DNA from: Polyporus tsugae
Taxonomy: Eukaryota > Basidiomycota > Agaricomycetes > Polyporales > Polyporaceae
Reading direction: 5' to 3'
NCBI GenBank assembly: GCA_024305745.1
Contig: JAHRBS010000002.1
Location: 2,232,001 to 2,296,000, forward strand
DNA length: 64,000 nucleotides
Both the position numbers and the translations under genes were made by a program. A model generated the notes under the pieces. That model was not told where the DNA came from, did no database searches, and was given only the letters and a program-made list of their open reading frames with translations. Below are positions 10,788 to 23,262 of the stretch, one piece after another; position 1 is the stretch's first letter, and each line of letters starts with the position of its first letter.

Positions 10788-13700
10788 TCAACCCACCATG
10801 GGATGATGGGAGGAAGAGCCAGACGTGCCAACAACGCTTGATCCCGAGCGAGAGCTCGTCGCGCCATACGACTGGCCATGGCCGCTCAGAGGCGCCCTGA
10901 GTCTGCCCCGAGCTGCGAGAAGCTCGGGGGGAATCTGCATGCCGTCAAAGTCCACGCTTGGCTGCCGCAGGTCCTTGCTCCGGCGCGACCTTCCGCGTGG
11001 GGACTCGACGCGCGCCTCAAGAGCGCTCAGGCTGGCGGCCACGCCCTTGCCTTTGCGGCGCGGGCGGACAAGAGCGTCGGGGCGGAGCAGGAGCAGAACG
11101 ATGATGGAGGCGAGCACGATCGAGCCCGCAACGACGAAGATCGCCTTCGGGTACGTTGCGACCGTCTTGCTGTAAATGATCCCGAACATCACCGGCTACG
11201 TACGAAGGTCAGTGAAGCGCACCAGAGAAGATGAGTGTGAGGGACGTACCCCAATAATGGTCTGTCCGATGGCTTGGAGCAGAGAGAACGCGCCGAACAT
11301 CTTTCCCGTGTCAGTCTCACCGCGAGACTGCATGACACACAGAGCGAGGCTGTTGATGGCCGGGATCAGGCCAGCGCCAAAGCCACTCAACATGGTCGCG
11401 CCGACGAAGAGAGCCTGGCCGGAGTAAGGACCATAATCAGTCGGAGAGAGCGAGACTAGTGAGTGCGAGAGCAAGTCAAAGAAGAGCGAGCCTCCAATAA
11501 GGGCCTTGTCGAATCGCATCGCATCGGCGAGCGCGGCATTCGCTGCGGCTGAGGTAACTGGGTGGCCGGGGACGGGGACAGGCTTCACTGGTTTGAATGT
11601 CGCAATCATGACTTTGGAGCGTGTGAGTACTGGATGGGTGTATACCGCAAGCGGTCAGTGTTGACTCACAGGGAAGGACGAACAGCAAGTGCAACGCCCG
11701 GGAGGATCCCATGAACGAGATATAGTAGCTCAGCTGCGAGCGAAGTTAGCTAAGCACTAGCATCACAAGCGTGACAACTCGCCTTCTCGGCGCTCCAGCC
11801 ATAGATATGTTCAGCGTAAAGGTACTTCATCTGGAACAACCCCTAGAAAGAAAATATAAGGCAGAGTCAACCTTTAGAGTAAAACATTGCACTCACCAAC
11901 GACAACAAGTGACCAAAGAAGACTGCGCCGAGCAGCGTCATGCTCCAATCCTTGTGCTTCACCCCATTAGGGGCGGTGATGATCTTGGGCATGAACAGGC
12001 GGTACGGGCTGAGGAGACGTTCAATTATACTAGGTGATGCTTCCAACAGCGGTTGAGCCGTGAGGGAGGGCGATGCGGCTGCCTTCGCCTTCTTCTTGAC
12101 CAGCGACTCCGGGAACAAGACCAGCGCAAGCATAAAGTTTATCAACGAACCAAGCGATGCCACGTAGAACACCGAGGTCACGGTGGGGGCGCCGTTGTGT
12201 ATGCCGACAGCGGGTGAAATAATTGGCAGGAAGGGATGTCGGATCAAAAACGCTCCGATAGTGGGCCCGAGTGCGAAGCCAAAGTAGAACACGCCCGTGA
12301 AGCGAGAGAAGATGCCGGCACGCGAGCCGTCGGAGGTGCAGTCCGAGACATACGCGGATGTCGCAGCTTGGAGCGTGGCCCATCCTCCAAACAGCCCCTC
12401 GATGATTGGGGAAATAATCAAAAGCTTGTGGCCATGGGCTGCAAAGATGCTGTGAGGCGTCGACACTAGAATGAACATCAAATCTCTGTGGATAATACGT
12501 TAAGCCGTGGAGAATGTGAGAAGGTGAAAACACGAACGTCATTAATAGACCGAGGGTGGAGGCGGCGAGAACTTTGGTCCGTCCGTGAGTCTCCCCGAAG
12601 CTGCCCCACCAGCCGGTCGTAAATGCGGAGAGCGCCCCCATGGTCGTCGTCATGATGGTCTGCAACCGTGCAGCTTGTGCTTGTACGGCCGGGTCCTTCA
12701 GACAACGTTCCGAAGGCGCTCGGCGGGGATCCGGTTCGCCATCGTCGTCAGATGGTGGGTATGGTTGTTCGGGAGGTAATCGGTCGAGTGCCGGGGAGAA
12801 ATCGACCTCTAGTAGCTGCGAGGAAGGTACATGGACAGAAAAAGGAGTGTGATATGAATTGGAATGGTGAGAGGCGGTGACCGCGGTCACGTTGGTGTCG
12901 GTATGGTCGTACACATCATGCCCGTATATTGCATTACACGATAACTGTGTGAAGACTTGCACACGAGGTGCAATGGTCATACCGCGCTACGGGGGTATTA
13001 GATGGGAAAGGATTAAGTGCAAGAATGCGGAGAACTCACTACTAGCGATGCGACGACTGCGAATGGGACGAGCCTAACAATATGATCAGTATATGCTACG
13101 TGATTGTGACGTGAATCAGGAGTAGACAAACTGGAAGGAAACGGGAGGTGTATATGCGCTCCGACCACGACACGACACGGCTTGAGAGCGTGCATACCAG
13201 CCCCAGCCTATGAAATAGCCCACCCACAGATGAGGCGAGGGAACCATCCTATCACCAGACCTGAGTGATCCGTCCGGGGCCTCCGAAGGTCATAGAACCC
13301 GTCAAAACCTTTCTCTGCTTTGTCCCCGAAAGCCGTATATTCTAGTCAGCGTGCATATAACGGCGGCGCATCGCGAAGGATGTGTGCTTGAGCTATGCCG
13401 ACAGTGTAGATAAATCACTTCACGCGTGCAATAGGGCAGATTGTGTGCTTCAACACCTCCGCCTATCTAATACAGCGCGCACACGACAGAATCCCACATT
13501 TCTCTCCACAGACGTCATAGGGTCTGCACGATGTGTTCTATACTCGCACACGGCCCTCTCTATGACGTCCAGCGAAGAGAAAAGAGGGAATAATGGCAAC
13601 ACTTGTCATCCGGCATGTCCTCGGGATACGAGGGCAGATATGAACGCGACGCGATAAGCTGCGGACCGTCGGCCGACCAGCAATAATGCCTCGGGCAATG

Positions 13701-13975
13701 GGCATAACTCGGGACAGGTAGGAGACAGCGGGCACGTACCATAGTGGCCTTGGTCGGTAGAATGGCTTCCCCTTAGAGCCTGAGCCACCGAGCAGAGGCT
13801 CCCGCTCGGATATCCCGTCGGGTTGTCCAATGACTCGGTTCGTTCCACCAGCCGATATGTGAGCGGAACCGGAAGGCTGTATGGAGCCCGGTGGGCGCGA
13901 CACCGAAGGGGAATAGATGGAGAAGTTGGAGGAGACGATGGCGTCGACCGCCTGGTACGACGACGAGCTCGCCAT
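10788..13975 (-). CDS. Major facilitator superfamily transporter
   Basis: Eight minus-strand exons were chained: 13975-13740, 13073-13040, 12986-12538, 12485-11897, 11842-11783, 11733-11670, 11611-11250 and 11195-10788. All phases agree and give 733 aa. The N-terminal tail (about 70 residues) is Ser-rich and ends in EREPLLGGSG...YRPRPLW, then helix 1 (LVPFAVVASLV) and RGMTIAPRVQVFTQL, a pattern seen in fungal drug/sugar MFS proteins related to yeast YCR023C. The usual MFS loop GxxxDxxGR appears as SFGETHGRTKVL, with its Asp replaced. The C-terminal tail is basic and Ser-rich. The intron 11782-11734 uses a GC donor. The first intron (13739-13074, 666 nt) is about ten times the usual size here. 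A second start at 14062 is possible but would add only a low-complexity leader. The substrate is unknown. It shares a divergent promoter with MED19. Confidence 0.85.
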
Positions 13976-14309
13976 GGGTGGTGACGAGAGGTGGAAGGGG
14001 AGGGAGAAGGTGTGAGGTGGGGATTGTGGGGAAGAGGGCCATGCGGCGGGCTTGTGGCTCAAGTGCCTGTGGCGGTTTCCCGGCGGGAGATTAGCTCAAG
14101 ATGACCTCAGTCGCAACAGTAATATTAGCTCTTACCAAATGCTTATGTCCCCAGAATTGAACTTATCGTACCAATGAAGTGAACCAGTAAGGTGATTCAG
14201 TACATTTACACAATGAACCACTCTGAGTTTGAATTGGGCGGTTGTGGTCGTGAGCTCACCGCGCCGGTCGGCGCCGCCTCTTGCCTTCACGCTTCTCGTC
14301 GTCGCCGTC
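13976..14309. promoter_or_regulatory. Divergent promoter between MFS transporter and MED19
   Basis: These 334 bases separate two start codons that point away from each other, so both promoters must lie here or overlap the leaders. I see no clear TATA box. Confidence 0.5.
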
Positions 14310-15827
14310 ATGGACATCGACGAGCAGCATACATCCCACCATCCACCCCAGCCGAATGCCGTTGCGGGACCCTCAACAATGCCCAACCTTCCCCCTCTCT
14401 TTCTCCCGCCTCCAGGTCCATCCTTTCTGGTTGAAACTTGCTTTCCTGATCTCGCTGACCGCGCGCCACCTTCAGGCCCTCCACGACGACCTCCTTACCT
14501 CAGAAGCACAGAAGATCTCATCAAACGTCTTGACCTCCTTCCTGCCTACGACAAATATGTCCGACCCTTTACTCTGCCCGTTGGCCAGCCAAGTGCCACA
14601 GACAAGGGGAAAGGCAAGGAAATCTTCGCCCGCGATGCACCTGCGTCATCCCCGGCTGCTCCCACACCCGCAGCGGGCAACGATGGAGATGAGGAGGACG
14701 GGGCCAAGGGAGAAAAGAAGTTTAAGAATTATAAGCATTTGATCAAGTCCGTTCCCGGTACGTGCTCTCTCCCTGTGGACCGAGCCACATGATGCGACGG
14801 CCCCACTACAGGCAAACACTCCATGAAGAAGGACGATTTCCTTCAGACATTGATGATGGTCCCGCCAAAGCAAAAGATGCTGATTGAGGAGTTCAGTATG
14901 GCCACCCAGCAGCAGGCGTTTGCGATGAGTATGGAGGGGCTCAAAGGCGTGCGTCCTTCCTTTGTCTTCATTCCGGCCCTCTTGAACATCCAATCTCGCC
15001 GTTAGTGGAACATCCATGCATTAGTAGCAGAGTCCTCGCAGGCACGAGAAGACCGAAAGAGACGGGTATGTTCATTTGGAGCCTTCATCGTCTGCACTTA
15101 CGGGCTCACCACACACAACCTTCCATTATTGCACATTCATTGGCGTTACGCCACTCCTACAGAAAGAGCTCAAGAAGCTTGCGAAGGCACAAGGCCAGAG
15201 TCTCGTACAAGCTGCTGCGGTACCGAACACGCCATCCGGACTCCCCGCAACCCCTGGCGTTGGACCACCTCGAACATCAACGCCTCAGCCGGGTGTGCCG
15301 AAACCTCCACCAATACTTCAGCAGCCATCACAAGCCCGCGGGCTTACCCCCGTCGGTATCGGGACGCCGCAATCTGTCTCAACGCCCGTGCCTCAGCAGC
15401 AGCCCACACCTGGCGCACGTGGAGTCAAGCGAGAGAGGGAAGATACGGGGCTGCAGATGTCTGGCAACGTCCCGCAAGGGACCTACGGGCAGGACGGAGC
15501 GAAGTCTGAGCTCCGGGGGACAAAGGCAGGAACTGCAGGCGTGCGGCCGCGGCCGATCAAGAAGGCGCGTCTGGTACGTCATCCTCCGTTTTCTCGCTCG
15601 CACGCTGTATCGCTGACTTGCTCGCCCGGTTCTAGGACGGCAACGGCCAAGTCCAAATGCCCATCCAGCAGCCAACGCCGCGTGCGTGAATGCTGGTTGA
15701 CGTCTTGGCTCCTCCTTTGCCGTTCCTTGGCACAGCTCCCCGCCGATCGCCCACCGTCTCATTCTTCCTCACCTCCACTGACCCAAACCGATTGGGCACC
15801 CCGCCGCATCGCGTATTGATGCGATAA
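14310..15827 (+). CDS. MED19: Mediator of RNA polymerase II subunit 19 (Rox3 family)
   Basis: Six exons, 14310-14757, 14812-14948, 15006-15065, 15163-15573, 15636-15681 and 15736-15827, join in phase to give 397 aa. The fungal Med19/Rox3 signature is clear. A CFPDLAD-type motif is near residue 44, STEDLIKRLDLLPAYDKYVRPF is at about 66-87, and the strongly conserved PGKHSMKKDDFL straddles the first intron near residue 150. The middle is Pro/Ala-rich and disordered, followed by a basic stretch (VKRERED, RPIKKARL) that may serve as a nuclear signal. In the Mediator head module this subunit links activators to RNA polymerase II. It is an essential-type housekeeping gene, useful as an anchor for the species. 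The extreme C-terminal exons (5 and 6) are less certain. Confidence 0.85.
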
Positions 15828-17325
15828 GCATAAGTATCCCTCGCGCATCTTGTTTCCTTCCCTGTCCTGGACCAATATCTTACATCACATCATACATACA
15901 TCGACCCATCCACCATATTCCATGTTCACTTCGCGCAACGCGCCCCTCAGCATCTCCACACATCACATTTGTAGACGATATCGTGCGATAGCTCACAATC
16001 GACGACACATTCTCCAATGGCACCACCCGTACTGGGCGACCGAACCCTCATCCTTTCGGCGATGCACAGTCTGTTCGTTCGCGCAACCTTCACCTCGTTG
16101 CAGTCTGGACCGGCGCTCCTGACCGGAGTTCCGTCAGCGAGGTGCCCAGACGTCGTGCCATCTCGCATCTCCGCTGCGCTATGTTTGCTGTCGACGTCAA
16201 TTTGTGACTGACTTGCAGGTTTCTCCTCTCACTCAGCCTGCCTTTTACCCCTCCCTGTCTGTGCATGCGAATGTGATTCAGAACTTTCTGACATCGCCTG
16301 TATCGCATCGAGGTTGTTTTCCTAGACGAAGATCATCTCGTGGCAGTAGCCCAGAAAGCTATTCATGAACTTCTCCAAAACTTCGCGTTCCGGTGCACGG
16401 TCCGACTAAGTTTATGCGTAATCTGCGTGTGCATGTGCTCTATGAAGCTCGGGGTTGTTCTCAAATGCTCTATTCTTGCACCGATCGCACACGGAGTGCC
16501 TCTCCCCCGCGCCCCCGAGAAAAGTCGACCCGGACTGACTTCGCGTGCGCACTTCCTCCACCTCTCTGAGAAGGTTATCTGGCATGCTCATCCACTTGCG
16601 TGCGGTGGAAACACCCCGTCTTCGCATTATTTCTCAGGCAGCATACGCTTCTCATGGCACTCATCCCACGTCTCCTCCCTGAAGCAGCCCCGTGTATCTG
16701 ACAATCGTTCCGTCTGCGCTGTTCTCGCCGATCCTTGGACCGCTGGCGGTTCCGCGCCGGCTTCTGCGTTGCAGGACTGCTGTCGCACGTTTGCACAGGT
16801 GCGCTCAAGTCGTTGTGTGTGTGCATTCCATCTCGCGAGCTGACCCTGGCGTCCGTCAGATCAGACGTGTGCCGTTACCAATGCCCGCAGAACGAGCCCA
16901 AGCGTCGTCCCCATGCCGAGTCCCTAGGCCTGGAGTAGTCGCACAAGGTTGCGTCCATAGCGATCCCGATCATCCGGACCTTCCTGGTCCTCTGCAGACG
17001 GAGGTGGGGGTTGGGTGGCTTTCTCAGTGAGCCCGGCGAACATCGTGATGCTTGGATTCCCCGAAATGGCCCGGGACTGCGGTCGACGTCGCCCTTTGTG
17101 ATGCGGGACATGCCGATGAAGGAGCACATTGACGAGACGTCCTTGCTGAACCAGCCCCGGAGAAGGGACGAGAGTCCTACGACTTGAGTTCTAAAAGCTG
17201 TGCATGTGTAGCAGCAGACATATCCTGGGAGGGTATATTGTGGATGTGGATTCTGAGTAACGAACGGTAGATATATTACGTTCTAATCAATTCCGTGGTG
17301 CGGCGCGAAAACATCGTCTCATAAA
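15828..17325. other. Region of 1.5 kb without a recognised gene; possible Ser/Pro-rich ORFs
   Basis: The plus strand has several open, Ser/Pro/Arg-rich stretches with plausible GT-AG sites between 15921 and 16938. One reads QVSPLTQPAFYPSLSVHANV after a TTGCAG acceptor at about 16219. I could not build one continuous in-phase protein, nor match it to a family. It may be an unrecognised multi-exon gene or a decayed one. The last 350 bases are the 3' flank of the P450. Confidence 0.25.
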
Positions 17326-19578
17326 TCATCTTCTGTGTGTGATCGTCACGGGAAGTCGGGGCCGCGACGCAATCCCGTAATCCTTGAAGCCCCTCCTGTA
17401 CTCCGCCGGGTCCCACCCGTCCTGCAGCCTCAAATCGAACTGCCGCAGGAGGGTGCACGCGACCATACGTATCTCGGCCATGGCGAGGTTCTTCCCCACG
17501 CAGTTCATGGGCCCGTACGAGAACGGCATGAACGCGGTCTCGTTGTGGTTGAGCGTGGACGCGTCGAAGGAAACCGGGGTGCCGTTCCACTTCTCCGAAG
17601 CGCATCCGCCGGGCCGCGGCGGCGTCGCAGAAGGGATCTTTCCAGAGGCGACGAGCCATCGTTCGGGCCAGAAGGTCTCGGGGAATGAGAAGTTGCGAGG
17701 ATCAAGGTGCATTGAGTAGAGATGGCAGCAGACGGCGGTGCCGGGAGGAATGAAGCTTCCCATGAACGACACGAGTTAGGATAAGGGGGTGGGAGAGCGT
17801 AACGTTGTACGTACATAGATCCTGCGTGGACTCCTTCCGCGTTGCGCGGAACTTGCCTTAGGCTACCGTTTGGGGCTGGGGGAAACAATCGCAATGACTC
17901 GTTGCTGTCAGAGATATGCGTCAGCTTGTCCAGGTGTCTAATGAGGGTTATGGAAGGGCCTACATCACCGCATCCAGATATGGCAGCTTTCCGTGGCGCG
18001 CCGTGTTCAGTGTGGTTTCGCCGTCTAGATAACAGTTGTCTACTTCTGACAGGAGTGTAGCATGGATTTCCGGGTGTATGAGAAGGCAATAGAAAAAGCT
18101 AGTCATGGCCGTCGAGGTCGTATCCGAGCCCGCCACGATCGCTAGAACTCCGTCGTCGACCAATTGGTGGATTGGTGGAGATGACCTATTAGGTTGGTCT
18201 TCATGGTTCTGGCCATGTGTCAAAACAGTGGAATCTGGCGGGCGAAAATCACATACCAAATAGTAGAAGAGATCACGCTTCTCAGAACCCTGGACCATTC
18301 GCTTGATCGCGAACTCTTTGCAGCGAGCGAGAAAGGTCTGAAGGGGCCCGGCGACAAAGGGAACGAGCATCGCATAGAATCCAAGCCAAGGAACGTGGGA
18401 GAAGAAAGCCGCGAAGCTGAGTATGGTATTGTATTGAGCAGCGAGTAGATCGAAGGGTGAAGGTGGGGGTACCTACATAACGCCAGAGTCGAGCTGGGAC
18501 CAGAATTTCTTTTGGTCTCCTTCCATGATCTTGGAGTTCTCTCCAAATCTGCCGACAAATAAATGAGACAAGGAAATAATACTAATCTTCAAGTCGACTT
18601 ACGCCATGTCGCTCATGATTTTGTGTCTTTAACAAATGAGGATCAATGAGCGGGACCGAGACGCACACTGACGCAATTTTGCTTACGAGATTTGGGCGAA
18701 CTGTTCGTCAAGCTGGATGTCCTTTTCTCGCAAGGTAGATAATAACTTGGCCAGTTCGGCTACCCTGCCCGCCATTAGGGGTTCGTACTCCTTCAGCGCG
18801 GCGGAGTTCAATCCTCGGTTCCACGACCGCCGTCGCCGCAAGTGCTCGTCGACGTCCTGGATGCCAACCATGGGAAGCCCGTCATGCGTCAGTGTCATCC
18901 CGAGATAATCTGTCGATCCACCATCACAGATGTAAATCAAACGGGAACAAATCGCCGAAAAGTCATCAATAACGCACTGGGACCCTTTTGCAAGCCCGGA
19001 GCACCCATTATGCGACTGACGAGAGACGGATCTCGTATCGACAGCTCGTTCGGACCTGTGGGCATGCATGCACATGGACGCTGTCAACGATATTTCCCAT
19101 ACACGAACCTCCGGCGCAGCACTCACCGGTTCGAACGACATCGCCGTACTGCTCGTGGAGCGCCTTAACGACGAAGCACTCACGCCCTGCTGCAGCGCAC
19201 GCCGCCATCCAGAGCTTGGACGTCCTGAAGGCCACCGGGCCCGGGAAGCCAGAAAGTGGGTGCCATGGTGCGAGCCTGTAGGCGACTACGGAGGCCCCGA
19301 TCACCCCGAGGTAGGTTCCATACAGGAGGAGGACGACGCCGAGGGCCGGCATTTCAGGAAGACAGTCGAGCGTCCATAGCACCGCCCCAATAATCGCCGG
19401 CGGGCCAATGAGGAGTGCCGAGTGAAATGCGACCGAATAGGTCTCGTATCGCCTGAAGACCTGGTGCGCGCCCTTGAGAGTTGACTTTAGTTAGGTGGGG
19501 CACGGGCTAGGGGAACTTTGAGGAACGCACGATAGCTGCGTACACGCAGAGCAAAACTAGATCCCAGTACGGGTTCAT
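17326..19578 (-). CDS. Cytochrome P450 monooxygenase (complete)
   Basis: Ten minus-strand exons were chained in phase: 19578-19531, 19472-19127, 19055-18978, 18909-18687, 18626-18603, 18548-18477, 18416-18257, 18208-17964, 17904-17815 and 17755-17326. The product is 571 aa. The N-terminus is hydrophobic with more than one membrane segment (residues 1-75), followed by the proline-rich hinge PLSGFPGPVAF. The I-helix AGSDTT is at about 343-348. The ExxR motif (Glu401-Ser-Leu-Arg404) is split off in its own exon region. PERW is near 459, and the haem loop FSYGPMNCVGK carries the ligand Cys514. All P450 hallmarks are present, so the enzyme should be active at the ER with a P450 reductase. It closely resembles the P450 whose last exon is at 63512-63932. 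The family number and substrate cannot be told from sequence alone. Confidence 0.9.
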
Positions 19579-22500
19579 ATTGGCCGCCAACGGTCCTGGT
19601 CTGCGTTCCAATGGAAGATGGGGAGAGATGTGCGAGAAGTTCGCAGGCCAATGTGATGGAATGAGGGGTTTGGCGATAGGTGAAAGAGCTGAGAGAAAAC
19701 GAGTGAGTTGAGACACAAGCAGTGAGTAGGAAAGTGTCGTCCGTATATTTAAATGTTGCTCCAGACGGTCAGCATATATGCAATAAGCCTGAGTTCGGAG
19801 CCAGCCGAAGTGTCAGAACCTGTCGTGAGCGGTCAAAGTCAACAACCGAACAGTGATGAGGAGAGGTACTCACAACACAGAAGAGCTGCACGCCGTGATG
19901 TAACGGAGGAGAAGCAGTGGCCCCGCACCACAACGTGGGCGGTATCAAAACGATCATGGCCCAGTCATGGCCCTCTCCTGCGCGGCATTGCGACGCGAGC
20001 GCGAGTCGGAGAGAAGCACGTCCGGGTCCCGAAACTTGAAGGCAGGCCCAGACAGCTCTATCGCATCCGGGAAGCGCTACCATGTGTGAGGCACGGAATT
20101 CTGCTGTGAGCAGTCCAAAACCTTCGAAGACCCGTCAGCTTTGCGTAACCGCAAACAAAATAGGAAGGTTAGACAACAGTGGGAGGTGGGACTGACAATT
20201 ACGAGATCCCGACGGCGTGGAAAAGTTGCAAGATTCTTGAAAATCGTCGCACGATGTTTCATCGCCGATGGCTGCCAGAAGGGAGGACGGTGGAGAGGCG
20301 GTGCTTTCAGACCATATTGAAAACCCGAACCTATCTGCCAACCGTGGTGACACAGTGAGCGCATGAACGGCGAGCTAGGTGGAAGAACGATAAGTCATTC
20401 CGAAATAACGCATAACGGTCGTCCCGCTCGAACACGGAGGGCACTCTGATGATGCAGACTTTATATCTAGCCGGTGAACCTAGCGATTTCGATGTCAGAA
20501 GGGGGGCTGCATTACCTTCGCAATGCATTTGAGAAGGAGGGAGGAGAAACGGAAACCCGACGGAGCGCTGCCGGGCGTGACCGCGGTCTGCCGCCGCACT
20601 CTGCTTGGCACTCGGAGATCATGCACAGCTCCGAACGCCAACGTGGATCGACCATGCACAACTTACTCGCTGCCATTTGAATACGGCGACAACTTGGAAG
20701 CCTGTGTCATTTCGGAGAGGACAGCTTGATGCAGGCTGAGGGAGACACCCTCGCCTTACGCTTGTAGTTCGATATGAGGTCCACGTGGCAATGGCATCTA
20801 CTACTCAACCTCCCGTAGCCCGGGCGGCACGAACCGAGCTTTAGTCGCATCAAAGCACACCGACATACAGGAGTCAAGAGGAATGGAAGCAAGGACTAGT
20901 GCTGTAGCTTCTGCGGCCCACGCCCACAGGGCCTTGACCCGGACGCACCAGAATTCAGATGGCGATACCGGCGATGCAGGCACAGAGAACCAGAAATCAG
21001 GGAATGTTCTCTATTACTATCCCTTCTCATCTGTCATCCGCGGTGATGGTTAAGCCCAGAGTGCAGAACGCTCACCACCCCCCTGCGCTCAGACGCCAGT
21101 GGGTGGCTGCGCGGTGTTAAAGAGGCAGGGACGAGATCTCGAGTCAGAATGACATTTCGAAAGGACCTCCGATCACGGAGCAGGCATGGGACGAGCAGGG
21201 ACGAGAGTCTTTTACCAGTCCTATATATACATACCATCTGGGCTCAGGTCTGGGGTATGAAATTTCAATCGTTGCGCCTGACATGTACAGATGGAAATGT
21301 GTTATACGAGGCTCGAGCAACGATCAGCAGATGATATACGACTCTATGGTTCGCATCGACCTGTCAAGACGCTCTCCGCAATGCAAAGATGGGCTTCGTG
21401 GAGGCGGCACTCCTTTGCGAGTCGCACTGACTCGTACGCCTTTGGAATCAAGACTTGTAACAGATATATCTACCATTCGCTGCGGTCCCGAAACATCCCA
21501 AAAAGGAGTCTAACGCTGTGGTCCCGACGACGGGATCGGCGTTCTGAATGGGAATGAGATGACATCGCATGCACATTATCGCGCTGCGCACCATTGCGCA
21601 CTCGCACGGGTGTCATCGACACGCGGTGCGATGGCCAATTGCAACGGCAGCTTTCCGAAAAACTTGTCTTTCTCGCGAGAATCCAAATAAAATAATACCA
21701 ACTCACATGATTGGAAGGTGGTCTGCCTATTGCCACTCGGGAGTAGCACCAACCCTGGACCCATTCGACCCATGCGCACCGGAGTCCTCATCAAGACAGT
21801 CCTGGCTGAGGACGGTGTTCACGGCGGAATGGCAGAGGGGGGCCGCCCTGCATCGTTGCGAGAGTTCAGTACACACTCGTGTGTAGCGGTTCTGGCACAT
21901 GGACGGTCTCACGCGAAACCGGAATGGCCTTCAAATTGTGATGCTGTTCATTGCATCGCCCTAGAGGTGAAATACGTCGGAGATCTTCGAACGCAGAATG
22001 CAGTCGTACGTACCTACACCACGATGAGGCCGTCCCGATGCGGTAACACCAGTTCGGTCCTTGTCGCTATTTCGAAAGGTGTGAGCCTCCCTAGGATTGA
22101 TGGTCGACCACATCCACACTTACGTGTACTGCTGTCACAGTCAATTGCGATAGATATGAGGCGTAATATATCCGAGCTTGAAGGGTTGAGGAATAGTATA
22201 TTGAGACGGAAGGTAGGTGGTCCCGACAACGTCCGATGTGAGGTGGCCCTTCGGTCTAGGATTGTGGGTCCGAGACGGTGAAGGCAAGCAAACGGAAGGC
22301 GGGAGCACGTCTAGAAGGCGCTTGATTCGTGGAGCAATCTAAAGAAGACCTGCGCTTTCTACTACTCTGATTCAGCTTTGAGGAACATGCATCGTGGACG
22401 TCGTACTTTACCAATTTCACAAAATGTCGTATCGGCGTTGACTCGAGCTCCTTTGCCATCTTTCGTGCCTTACTACGTTCGCACATCGTTTCGTACTCTT

Positions 22501-23262
22501 TAGAAATACATGTCGAAACCTTCATCGACAGAGATAGACCCAGAGTGTTAGCGTTTTGAAGATAAAGAAAACAGTGTAGAGAAAGAGACGTACAAAAAGC
22601 ATGCCAAGTGGCCAGTGGCAAAGGTCAGGACTGAGGGAGATGGGCGTGAGAGGATCGGCAGACCCCGGGGTGCTGGCATAGCGACGGATTAGGCGCTTGT
22701 TCTGGTCCAAGAGGAAGTTATGTAACTGAGCTTATCGGCGAACCCTCACCTAGAGGCTAATGTCAGTGCCAGTACGTTCTGTCATTGATGCATCTGCTTC
22801 AAATAAGCATACCCATAGAGGTGCTGACATGGCTATTCGTTAACCTGCAGATCGTAGAGCACATTGCCCAAGTCTTGAACTTATCAGACTTGTCTGCCAT
22901 GTAACTAGAGCGACTTCAAGTTTGATCCGACCGTCATTGCTGCTGGGCAGGCAAGATATGGAACGGTGAAGTAATCTGTTCGCTGTCAGGTCGCTAGCTG
23001 CTCATGTAGGTTCCTGAAATCCACAGATACTCATGACCTGCGAAGACCGGGTGCAGTAAGATCCTGGACGGTGCTTTTTGGCCGGACGATCCTTCTCGTC
23101 CACGTCTTCTGCTATACCACCCTGCGTCTTCTTAGCTCATGCTGTCCAGCAAGCTCACTACATGTGCCCTAGGCCTTCGAGAACTTGGCCGGCTCGGTTA
23201 TAACGGCTTTGCGGGCAGCCGACACGCTGCGCCGAGTGCGCGAGCCCGCTCCTTTGGACACG
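19579..23262. other. Gene-poor region, about 3.7 kb
   Basis: I recognise no gene on either strand. Open frames are short, overlap on both strands and lack family motifs. No LTR or terminal repeat was seen by eye. The 5' leader of the P450 lies at the left end and the promoter of the first lipase at the right. Confidence 0.4.
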
